NCBI GenBank assembly: GCA_035285585.1
Contig: JAYKGU010000105.1
Coordinates: 1 to 53,743 of the forward strand
From: JAYKGU01 sp035285585
GTDB lineage: Bacteria; Cyanobacteriota; Cyanobacteriia; CAKZMO01
Direction of reading: 5' to 3'
DNA: 53,743 nucleotides
Below are positions 24,911 to 32,460 of this stretch, piece after piece. The translations under genes were made by a program, and so were the position numbers. Under the pieces are notes generated by a model that was not told the origin of the DNA, ran no database searches, and saw nothing but the letters and a program-made list of their open reading frames with translations. Position 1 is the stretch's first letter. The number at the start of each line of letters is the position of its first letter.

Positions 24911-27743
24911 TGACTGACTGACCCGTGTGATGAAACTGAATGTAGGTCAGGATACCGTAGGCGATCGCCCAGGCGAGATGGGCCTGATAACGGGGGCTAA
25001 GGAATGCGAGTGCCCCAACCCACTGCAGGTGAACCGCCGGGATGGAGACTGCGGCCAGATCACCAGAGGGTTCCAGGGGATGCAGGCCCTGGTCAGCAGC
25101 TCCGGTGTAGTCGATCAGGCTGCGGTGTAGCTGGGTGGCTAACGGCTGGCCCAGGTTCACGATTTGATTAAAGCGGGTTTCGATAGCAGGGTGGGGCGAG
25201 GCAGGGTTTAAGAACAGCTCTATCTGTATGGCAAGCTGGGCAGAGGCCAGCAGCGGAGCCAGCCTGGGTAATTTACCTGGGAGCACTTCCGGCTGCAGCA
25301 CCGCCACCCCCTGGTAGTTGAGGTGCTGCACAACGCGGTGGGCGATCGCCTGCCCGATGGCCTGCTGTTGCAGAGGTAGGGTTTCATCAACGGCTGTGGC
25401 GGCTTTGTCTGACGCGTAGATGAACAGCAAAACTTGGGGCGATGGCGGAATCAGGGGCGATAGTCCACTATGGGCCGCCCATTGGGTTTTAAAGTTCTGA
25501 GAATCGACGGTTTGGACCGTTCCAATTGCGGCGGCAGCAACGGAGGAACGCGGAAACCCGGTCGGCGGCGGCTCCGCTGAACCAGGGCCTAAGTTGGTCA
25601 GGGGGAATGCCGGGGATAGCTCATTCACGGTGTAAGGAGAGGCCACCGATCGCGCCCGCTGACTCGACACCAGCGCCTGATACAGCATGGCGGCGACCTC
25701 AGCCCGGGTGGCTCCCCGATGGGGGGACAACTGGCGCGGCGAGGGATAGTTCACCACCAGCCGATGTTCCGTAGCGCTGGCGATGGCGTGCAGGGCATCG
25801 GCGGGAATATGGTCGCGATCGCTGTAGAGCACCAGCAACTCGGGATCGCCGGGGGGCAAGTTGAGTGCCGCCACCAGGGACAGCAGCACCTGCAGGCGAT
25901 GGACGTCTTGCTGGGGCTGGAAGGTGCCGTCTCCGAACCCCGTCATCAACCCTCCCCGAACCACCTGTTGGATAGCCGCTGCGGCCCAGTGGGCATCGGG
26001 TACATCGATAAAGGTGATGGCGGCTTGCTGGGGCTGCGGGTGGAAGGCGGCGGCCAGCAGCGCGGCAAACTGGGCGCGATTCATGGCGACATCGGGTTTG
26101 AACGTCCCATCCACAAAGCCCCCCGCCAGGTTTTGGCTGGCCAGCCCCTGAACGAAACTGGCAGCCCAGTGATTCTGAACGTCGGCAAAGGCAGCGGTGG
26201 TGGCCAGGGGAGACACAATAAACGGCGAGGCGATCGCCCGAACTTCTCCTCGCAGGACCAGCACCTGGTAAAGCATGGTCACCATCTCGGCCCGACTGAT
26301 GGGAACGAGGGGTTCCAGGTAGCTAATGCTGGGATGGTTGACCACCAGCCGATTTTGGGTGGCGATGGCCACGGCATTCGTCGCATAGTCGGGGATCTGG
26401 GCGCGATCGCCATAGACCTGCAGGCTGGCAGCGCCCCCGCCGGTTAGCCCAATACCGTTTACCAGAGACACGATGGCCTGCACGCGGGTAAGCGGTTCAT
26501 TGGGGCGAAACGTTTGGTCGGGAAAGCCCGCGATAAACCCCATGCGAGTGGCCTTTTGGATGACCGCCGCCGCCCAGAAATCAGGGGCAACATCCCGGAA
26601 AGAGCGCTCTACCTGCCGCAGGGGCAGCGGAATTGCCTGGGTAACCAGCACCGCATATTGGGCGCGGGTGAGAGAATCCTCGGGGCGAAAGGTGCCATTT
26701 GGGAAGCCGTTGACAATGCGCCGCTCCACCAGGGCATTGATGAAGGGCAGCGCCCAGTGGTCAGGGGCAACGTCTGAGAACCGCGACTGGCCTGGAGGAG
26801 GAACCGGAGGGGAGGGCAGCGGCGGGCGCGGCGGCGCGGCGGCGGGGAGAGGGGGAAGGGCGATCGCCCGGAGCTGGACGTTCCCATCAAGCCGGGTGGG
26901 ATTGATTTGATTACCAGCGGAAACCAGCGGCGTGGGGGTGCGGTTTTGCAGATCAAAGCGACCGTTGTTGGCAAAGATATTATCCCCTGGCTCCTGCTCG
27001 TCCCCCAGATCCGGCAGGGCGCTATCCAGAACCGTCAGCCCATCGTTCTGGTTGCCAGTTACCTGATTTTGCCGCAGGACGGGGCGGGCCGAGCGAGACA
27101 CCACAATGCCAGAGCGGTTGTCGGTGATCTGGTTCTCTGCCAACAGCGGAGCCGCCTGGTCGCTGATCGCAATGCCATATCCGGTTTGGCGGCAGGTGGT
27201 CTGCCGAATTTCGCCCTTGGCCTGACGCACCAGGAAAATGCCGCTGGCTCCATTGCGCTCCACGATAGAGTGCTCGATGAGCGGACGCCCGGTTCCCAAA
27301 ACAAAAATTCCTTCGCGGCGGCAGCGAGACAGGGTGCAGTAGGCAATGGTGGGCGCGGTGGACTCTACCCAGATGCCCGTACCCTTATCGGCGCGATTGG
27401 AGACCATTACCCCCCGGATCTCGGCACCATCGCTGGGTACCAGGGTGACGTTTTGGGGGCCAAAGGTGGCACTCAGGTGAACGCCGCTGCCCTCGATTTT
27501 CACCTCGCGCCCCCGCGTTTGTTCACTGCCGATCAGGGTGACGGCGGGGGGCACTCGTAGGGGGAAAATTTCGCCTGTGGCGGTGGTATAGGTGCCAGGG
27601 GCAAGCTGAATCGTCGTGCCCGGTTTTGCCCGTTGGAGGGCCTGGGTAATAGACTGAAGAGGGGCGGCTTGCGTTCCTTGAGCGTTATCATTGCCTCGAC
27701 GGCCATCAACATATAACCGCTGAGGCGATGAAGACTGCACCAT
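24882..27743 (-). CDS. Beta-helix / SLH-repeat protein with a degenerate amidase-like C terminus
   Basis: 953 aa. Residues ~1-290 are a parallel beta-helix (DUF1565 type): LYVDGRRGNDNAQGT, then repeated 'I.v...a.P.i..n.I..n...Gi.v' turns. A Pro-rich linker follows, then six SLH-like repeats in two triplets (~320-690), e.g. FSDVAPDHWALPFINAL and FADVQNHWAASFVQGL; SLH domains bind cell-wall polymers. Residues ~745-935 look like an amidase_3 fold whose zinc ligands and Glu are missing (PAVHLQWVGAL where PavlvE.Gf is expected). No signal peptide is visible. The last residues SRTALKNEG and the stop come from a family-1 repeat. Divergent from the next gene. Confidence 0.8.
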   Translation of the reverse strand: MVQSSSPQRLYVDGRRGNDNAQGTQAAPLQSITQALQRAKPGTTIQLAPGTYTTATGEIFPLRVPPAVTLIGSEQTRGREVKIEGSGVHLSATFGPQNVTLVPSDGAEIRGVMVSNRADKGTGIWVESTAPTIAYCTLSRCRREGIFVLGTGRPLIEHSIVERNGASGIFLVRQAKGEIRQTTCRQTGYGIAISDQAAPLLAENQITDNRSGIVVSRSARPVLRQNQVTGNQNDGLTVLDSALPDLGDEQEPGDNIFANNGRFDLQNRTPTPLVSAGNQINPTRLDGNVQLRAIALPPLPAAAPPRPPLPSPPVPPPGQSRFSDVAPDHWALPFINALVERRIVNGFPNGTFRPEDSLTRAQYAVLVTQAIPLPLRQVERSFRDVAPDFWAAAVIQKATRMGFIAGFPDQTFRPNEPLTRVQAIVSLVNGIGLTGGGAASLQVYGDRAQIPDYATNAVAIATQNRLVVNHPSISYLEPLVPISRAEMVTMLYQVLVLRGEVRAIASPFIVSPLATTAAFADVQNHWAASFVQGLASQNLAGGFVDGTFKPDVAMNRAQFAALLAAAFHPQPQQAAITFIDVPDAHWAAAAIQQVVRGGLMTGFGDGTFQPQQDVHRLQVLLSLVAALNLPPGDPELLVLYSDRDHIPADALHAIASATEHRLVVNYPSPRQLSPHRGATRAEVAAMLYQALVSSQRARSVASPYTVNELSPAFPLTNLGPGSAEPPPTGFPRSSVAAAAIGTVQTVDSQNFKTQWAAHSGLSPLIPPSPQVLLFIYASDKAATAVDETLPLQQQAIGQAIAHRVVQHLNYQGVAVLQPEVLPGKLPRLAPLLASAQLAIQIELFLNPASPHPAIETRFNQIVNLGQPLATQLHRSLIDYTGAADQGLHPLEPSGDLAAVSIPAVHLQWVGALAFLSPRYQAHLAWAIAYGILTYIQFHHTGQSVSRTALKNEG

Positions 27744-27808
27744 AGCTGACCTGTAGAGAACTACAAATGGGCGGCAAGGCTACTGTAGCGCTTTTCCGGA
27801 AACTTTGA

Positions 27809-28120
27809 ATGGTCTTTCTCGTCATTCTGTTCAATCTAATCCTGGCGATCGCCTGCCTTGCTTTGGCGCAGTACCTATGGGCCTTGCGGAATCGGCTGGT
27901 GAAGCTGACCGCCCTGCTGCAGACCGCCGAAGGGCAGAGTGCCCTGCTCCTGCAAGACGCCACCACCGCCCTGGCTCGGGGAGAGGTAGAACTGGGACAG
28001 CTTCGCCAGCGCTATCGCCAGCAGATGCGGCGGTTTCAACAACTGCAAACCATTGTCTCCCTGCTGGGGATGGGCTGGACAGTCTGGCAGCGACAGGGGG
28101 GTAAGCGGCAGGGGAGATAG
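27809..28120 (+). CDS. Small membrane-anchored coiled-coil protein
   Basis: 103 aa. An N-terminal transmembrane helix (MVFLVILFNLILAIACLALA) is followed by an amphipathic, Gln/Arg/Leu-rich helix (VKLTALLQTAEGQSALLLQD... RYRQQMRRFQQL) likely to form a coiled coil, then a basic tail. Unknown function. It precedes the YtxH and DUF948 genes on the same strand, which have the same membrane-plus-coiled-coil design, so the three may form a small envelope operon. An overlapping frame four bases upstream lacks a membrane segment and was rejected. Confidence 0.65.
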   Translation: MVFLVILFNLILAIACLALAQYLWALRNRLVKLTALLQTAEGQSALLLQDATTALARGEVELGQLRQRYRQQMRRFQQLQTIVSLLGMGWTVWQRQGGKRQGR

Positions 28121-28224
28121 CGACAGTTTACCCCCGCACCGCCCTCACTCCCGATTCTGAGGGGAGCTTTCCGCTTAGCGGCTAAAATGGCATTGATGAT
28201 GTTGAACTATGCGGAGGCGCAACC

Positions 28225-28593
28225 ATGGCAGAGAACCGTTCGGGGTCATCAGGGGCGTTCATTGGTGGTCTAGTATTAGGAGCTACGGTGGGGGCGATCG
28301 CCGGGTTGCTGTCAGCGCCAAAGTCAGGGCGAGAAACTCGCCGGATCCTCAAAAAGTCAGCCGATGCCCTACCCGATTTGGCGGAAGACCTGTCTACCAG
28401 CGTGCAATTACAGGCTGACCGTCTTTCGGCCTCCGCTCTGCGCAATTGGGACGAAACCCTGGTAAGGTTGCGAGAGGCGATCGCCGCTGGAATTGAAGCC
28501 AGCCAACGCGAAAACCAGCGTCTAAACGTGGCCAATGTTAGCAACACTGCAACACCCCTGGCGACAAAACTGGCCGAGTCTGAAGAAAAGTAG
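28225..28593 (+). CDS. YtxH-domain protein
   Basis: 122 aa. The YtxH pattern is an N-terminal Gly/Ala transmembrane segment, AFIGGLVLGATVGAIAGLL, directly followed by SAPKSGRETR, then a helical region (LPDLAEDLSTSVQLQADRL). YtxH proteins are short membrane-anchored proteins linked in Bacillus to general stress; the role in cyanobacteria is unknown. The gene is 12 bp from the DUF948 gene and almost certainly cotranscribed with it. Confidence 0.8.
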   Translation: MAENRSGSSGAFIGGLVLGATVGAIAGLLSAPKSGRETRRILKKSADALPDLAEDLSTSVQLQADRLSASALRNWDETLVRLREAIAAGIEASQRENQRLNVANVSNTATPLATKLAESEEK

Positions 28594-28605
28594 CCCATTT
28601 CCCCT

Positions 28606-29106
28606 GTGACCGATCCAATTTTCTGGCTAGGACTATCGACCCTCTTCGTCGCGATGAGCCTTACGGCAGCGCTCGTGGTCACCATTCCGGCAATGGGCGA
28701 GCTGGCCAGGGCGGCCCGCAGCGCCGAAAAGCTATTTGACACCCTGAATCGGGAACTGCCCCCAACCCTGGAAGCGATTCGCCTCACCGGGCTGGAGGTC
28801 AATCAGCTAACCGAGGAGGTGAATGATGGGGTGCAGGGTCTGAGCCGCGTCATTCAAACGGTTGACCGCAGCCTGGAAACCGCCCAGAAGCAGGCTACCC
28901 AGGCCGGAGTGACCACCCGCAGTCTAACGGTGGGCCTGCAAGCGGCCTGGCGCACGTTTCGCAATGGGGGCGATCGCTCCCCTGCCCCTCTCCCTCCCAA
29001 TCACCATCCCCCCCTCAGTCCGCTGCAGCGCCCGCAAAGATCCCAGAGTGACCCCCCGGAAGGGGTAGAGCCTGTAAACTCAAAACGCAACCCTAGATCA
29101 CCCTGA
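28606..29106 (+). CDS. DUF948-type membrane protein
   Basis: 166 aa with a GTG start 12 bp after the YtxH gene. One N-terminal transmembrane helix (FWLGLSTLFVAMSLTAALVV), then long amphipathic helices with periodic polar residues (LEAIRLTGLEVNQLTEEVND, LSRVIQTVDRSLETA), the usual DUF948 layout. The C terminus is Pro/Gln-rich and disordered. Function unknown. YtxH and DUF948 genes are often neighbours in bacteria, which supports the operon call. Confidence 0.7.
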   Translation: MTDPIFWLGLSTLFVAMSLTAALVVTIPAMGELARAARSAEKLFDTLNRELPPTLEAIRLTGLEVNQLTEEVNDGVQGLSRVIQTVDRSLETAQKQATQAGVTTRSLTVGLQAAWRTFRNGGDRSPAPLPPNHHPPLSPLQRPQRSQSDPPEGVEPVNSKRNPRSP

Positions 29107-29180
29107 GGGCAAGGCAGAACATCGACGGAAATCCGGTAGGGGCAGATGGCCATTTGCCTATGATCTGCAGCGCCAGCAGT

Positions 29181-30473
29181 TTAGTTAGAGGGGCGACCGT
29201 ACCAGGGGCTGACCTGAATCACGCCATCGTTGGTGAATACCACCCGAAACTGGCCAATGGGTTCTTCCCCGGCAGCCACCTCATTGGTGGGCAGTACCAC
29301 TAAATCGAGCAGGGGGGTCTCGTCGATATTCTCCAGGGCGGCGTCGTTGACGTAGCGGAACCCGACGATGTTGCCGTCTGCATCCACCCCCACCCGATAG
29401 ACCAGATCCTCGTCAAAGGTGGTTGATTGATCCCAATCATCGGCAATGCGATCGCGCAAAACCTGCGTCAGCTCGTCCACCTGATCCGAATCGGCAATCA
29501 GGGGGGCAGACTCCAGCAGCTCGGTCATTTCGGCCTCACTGGCGCGTCCATTGGCAGAAACGGGGCGGGAAGATCCCCCAGAGCTGGCAGAACTCTCTAG
29601 GGCGCTATCTTCTGCCTCCCCATCCTCGGAGCGCGTTTCTGGTTCGACGGTCACCGACGACTCGCGATTGAGTTCTGCCCCTGCGTCGCTATCTTCCTCT
29701 GGGGCAGCGTCAGCAGGATTGGTATCTGGATCGGCGTCATCAGCAGGCGGCTCAGCGTCAACCGGCGGAGACTCTAAATCGCTAGCGGGATCGATGGGAG
29801 GGGAATTGCCATTGAGTCCGGTGGGTGTTGTCCCATTCTCCAGCTGTTCTTCCCGTGCTGGATCAGGCTCAGGAATGGGGTAGTCGTTGACGGGGATGAA
29901 GAAGAAGGCGATCGCCATCGCCGCTAAACTAGAGATGCCAATGGCCGCTGGCACCGCTCGCTGGGCGGCAGGCTCCTGGGCGCGGACGAAGCGTCGCGAT
30001 ATCGGCGTGAGGTTGAGGGAAACGGTGGGCAGGGTTTGCCCATCAGCCACCATCTGGTCGATGGCTTCTACCAGATCAAAGAGCTGCACTGTGAGCAGAT
30101 CCACCGACTGCATCGCCTCCCCGTTGGGGGGCTGCAGACCGTTCTCACCGGCAGGAGTGCGCACCGTGAGGCGGTGGCGATCGCCCTCCAGCCGCTGAAT
30201 ATTGACCAGTTCTTTGGAGTGTTCGCCCTCCGGCAGGGGATGGGACACGCCGCTTAAAAACTCCTGGGCATAGCGGTTGACGACCCGCGCCAGGCTTTCC
30301 AAAAACTCCCGTCCGCCCGACAGGGGCTTGTCGTGCCCCGCCAAGTAGCACTCCACATTGGCCACCATCGACAGCAGGGGCCGACCATCCATAGACGTGG
30401 TGTTTGAGCTATCTTCCCAGCCCTCCAGCACCAGCTTGCAGTTGGGCAGACTATATTGACGCTGAATCGTCAT
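29181..30473 (-). CDS. DUF4335 protein
   Basis: 430 aa from ATG at 30473 (MTIQRQYSLPNCKLVLEGWE). The N-terminal ~170 residues are the DUF4335 domain typical of cyanobacteria (LLSMVANVECYLAG, ISRRFVRAQEPAAQRAVPAA). A transmembrane helix (AIGISSLAAMAIAFFFIPV) follows, then a long acidic Pro/Asp/Ser-rich linker and a C-terminal globular part (DWDQSTTFDEDLVYRVGVD, PIGQFRVVFTNDGVIQVSPW). Function unknown. It overlaps the upstream DUF3038 gene by ATGA, indicating translational coupling; the two families are regularly paired. Confidence 0.85.
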   Translation of the reverse strand: MTIQRQYSLPNCKLVLEGWEDSSNTTSMDGRPLLSMVANVECYLAGHDKPLSGGREFLESLARVVNRYAQEFLSGVSHPLPEGEHSKELVNIQRLEGDRHRLTVRTPAGENGLQPPNGEAMQSVDLLTVQLFDLVEAIDQMVADGQTLPTVSLNLTPISRRFVRAQEPAAQRAVPAAIGISSLAAMAIAFFFIPVNDYPIPEPDPAREEQLENGTTPTGLNGNSPPIDPASDLESPPVDAEPPADDADPDTNPADAAPEEDSDAGAELNRESSVTVEPETRSEDGEAEDSALESSASSGGSSRPVSANGRASEAEMTELLESAPLIADSDQVDELTQVLRDRIADDWDQSTTFDEDLVYRVGVDADGNIVGFRYVNDAALENIDETPLLDLVVLPTNEVAAGEEPIGQFRVVFTNDGVIQVSPWYGRPSN

Positions 30474-31075
30474 GCAACTTCTCCATCGAACAGACTGCTC
30501 CAGAGGCGCTGTGGCCCAGCAGTTCCGGTGCAAAACAGGAGCTGGCTGAGCAACTGCATGGCCAGCTCGTCCAGCTTTTCATTGCTGTTGTAGGCCATGA
30601 CCGCTGCTCGCTTAGGGTTCATGCGGGCACGGAAGTGGGCACGAAACCGCTCCAGATAAAACGATAGGCGAAAATTATGCTCTGGAGACAACTGCTTGTC
30701 TTGGAGCTGCTGATGGGCCAGGAGAAGCTGGCGAATGATCACCGTAAGCCGTCGGGCCAGATGGCAGGTAATCACCACAAGCGCCTTGGCCTCTGGCAGG
30801 GTGAGGGGCGATCGCTGGCTGCTGCGCCGCAGGGGATTGGTGCTCCGGATGCGCCAGAGGGTCACCCGGTTGTGGATGATGTCCTGCAGCTCCAGTTCTC
30901 TGGCCGTTCTCAGCAGGGCTTCCGAACCGCCCAGATCTAGGGCCTCAATGGCCAGCAGCAGCAAGTCAAGTTGTTGCCGGGTGCGCCTGGGACAGGCGGC
31001 CTCCGCCAGTTGGGGGTTGGGAAGATTCGCCAAAATTGCGGGGGTTGAGTAGGTCAGAGAATCGGAGACGTGCAT
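30470..31075 (-). CDS. DUF3038 protein
   Basis: 201 aa from ATG at 31075 (an ATG three codons earlier is possible). All-helical, soluble: RRTRQQLDLLLLAIEALDLG, LELQDIIHNRVTLWRIRSTN, FRLSFYLERFRAHFRARMNP. Its stop codon overlaps the DUF4335 start (ATGA), so the two proteins probably act together. DUF3038 is restricted to cyanobacteria as far as I know; function unknown. Confidence 0.85.
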   Translation of the reverse strand: MHVSDSLTYSTPAILANLPNPQLAEAACPRRTRQQLDLLLLAIEALDLGGSEALLRTARELELQDIIHNRVTLWRIRSTNPLRRSSQRSPLTLPEAKALVVITCHLARRLTVIIRQLLLAHQQLQDKQLSPEHNFRLSFYLERFRAHFRARMNPKRAAVMAYNSNEKLDELAMQLLSQLLFCTGTAGPQRLWSSLFDGEVA

Positions 31076-31355
31076 TACCCTCAAAAAGACTCGTGGAAGA
31101 GCAACAGATTATTTCGTGGGCGATCGCATCCTATCAGGATGATTTGCCACCGTTCACCACGGCGATCGCCACCACTGCAATGATAACGAGTGGTGTGCAG
31201 GGCCTCGCCCCGGAAAAATGCCAATTGCACAGACTCTCGTCTCTCGTTTAAGGTTGGCGGTGGGGCGAGAAACCCTGCCCGTAGACCGCAGTCTACCAGA
31301 GTAATGTACCCAGATTGGCGATCGCAAGGATCAGCCAGGGGAATTCAGAGGAGCG

Positions 31356-31640
31356 CTAAGACTCTACCCGAACGCCCCGCCAAAACGCCACGTAGCCCTT
31401 GATGTTCTTCGCCGCGTCTTTGGGTTCGGGATAGTACCAGGCCGCCCCCTCATTCACCTGCCCATCGACCACAATATCGTAATAGCTGGCTACCCCTTTC
31501 CAGGGACAGGTGGTGTGCTTGTCGCTGGGTTGGAAATAGTCTGAATTGAGGGAATCGGGCGGAAAATATTGGTTCCCTTCGACCACTTCGCACTGATCGC
31601 TTTCGGCTAACACAGCCCCGCTCCAAATTGCCTTTGGCAT
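31356..31640 (-). CDS. DUF427 domain protein
   Basis: 94 aa. Single DUF427 domain: PKAIWSGAVLAESDQCEVVE, NQYFPPDSLN, CPWKGVASYYDIVVDGQVNE, AAWYYPEPKDAAKNIKGYVAFW. This small beta-rich family is widespread; biochemical role is not established. Full family length, no signal peptide. The family-1 repeat at 31664-31752 lies just upstream of the start, so the promoter is displaced or lies within the repeat. Confidence 0.9.
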   Translation of the reverse strand: MPKAIWSGAVLAESDQCEVVEGNQYFPPDSLNSDYFQPSDKHTTCPWKGVASYYDIVVDGQVNEGAAWYYPEPKDAAKNIKGYVAFWRGVRVES

Positions 31641-31663
31641 GGTTGTTACTCCTAATGGTGTGA

Positions 31664-31752
31664 TAAGTAGGTCAGCACAATTAAATTCATGTTAGAGAAC
31701 CGGGGCGCTCCCCCGATTCTCTAATCTTCGTTTTTCAATGCAGTTCTACTTA
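31664..31752 (-). repeat. Family-1 MITE-like repeat (89 bp)
   Basis: TAAGTAGGTCAGCACAATTA at the left, TTCAATGCAGTTCTACTTA at the right, arms TTAGAGAACCGG and CCGATTCTCTAA around GGCGCTCC. The paired changes in the two arms keep the stem. It lies 23 bp upstream of the DUF427 start codon. Confidence 0.85.
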
Positions 31753-31854
31753 GATGGGTGAACTGATGGTATGGATTGAGCAAGCTCAATGATAGATTTA
31801 CCTCAATTCTATTCAACAGGACTGAGGCACTGGGTGCAGCATCCTGGAATTCCG

Positions 31855-31891
31855 GGTGGTTTTGTGAGCACTAAGCGCCCACAAAACCACC
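31855..31891. repeat. 12-bp perfect inverted repeat
   Basis: GGTGGTTTTGTG (31855-31866) and CACAAAACCACC (31880-31891) with a 13-base loop. A related, shorter inverted repeat with the same CCCACAAA-CCACC core and a similar right flank (GGCC...TCCTA) occurs at 43546-43580. Confidence 0.7.
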
Positions 31892-31938
31892 TGGCCGCGT
31901 AAATCCTATCAAAGATTGATCCACAGGAAGGTGGGATA

Positions 31939-32066
31939 GCGGTTGTCCTGGGAGCTGGATGGACAGGCACAAAAGCTGTCTGTGCGGATACCGCGGCCCC
32001 CGATGAGTTGATTAATCTAAGGAATAGGACAGCGGGATCATGACCCGAATGGGGTGAGATTGCCCC
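31939..32066 (+). ncRNA. Candidate structured RNA (three-way junction plus two hairpins)
   Basis: Perfect short stems line up: GCGGT (31939-31943) with ACCGC (31990-31994) enclose TGTCC/GGACA (31944-31948/31961-31965) and GCACA/TGTGC (31967-31971/31981-31985). Then CGGG/CCCG (32033-32036/32044-32047) and GGGG/CCCC (32051-32054/32063-32066). No known RNA family was recognised, and conservation cannot be tested here; orientation is assumed from the downstream gene. Confidence 0.35.
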
Positions 32067-32460
32067 TGGTAGCTCTATTTTACTGCTCCAATCTCCAGCC
32101 GTTTTTGTGCAGAAATTAAGTAGTCAAACAAAATTACTTTCCTGGGGGTGCCCCCCCAAAATATGTAATTGAAATTGCTCAAGCACTTATTGCGAGAATA
32201 CTGCGCAAACATGGCATTTTAATAAATAGTTAAAGATTCGCTCCTGCAGGGTTTGACCCTTTAGCGACAACGGCTGAATCCAGCTATGGGTTGTGCCTCC
32301 CATGGATAGGGGGCAGAGAACCTCATCCCCCATCCCAGCGCCGCCCTTGGGAGGCGATCGCCCCAATTTACACCAGCCATCGAAAGCAACTCAATCAGGC
32401 TACTATCTGCCCAGCCCACTGACTTCCGACTGTCCTGCTGTTTCTCCTTCTTACACTCCT

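Larger units (their letters stand above)
31641..32460. other. Long intergenic region upstream of the acyl synthetase
   Basis: About 820 bases. From left to right: a family-1 repeat (31664-31752), a 12-bp perfect hairpin (31855-31891), a dense block of short perfect stems (31939-32066), a GGGGG-TG-CCCCC hairpin (32144-32155), then AT-rich sequence. A weak open extension of the synthetase frame reaches back to 32293. No protein gene is convincing. Confidence 0.6.
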
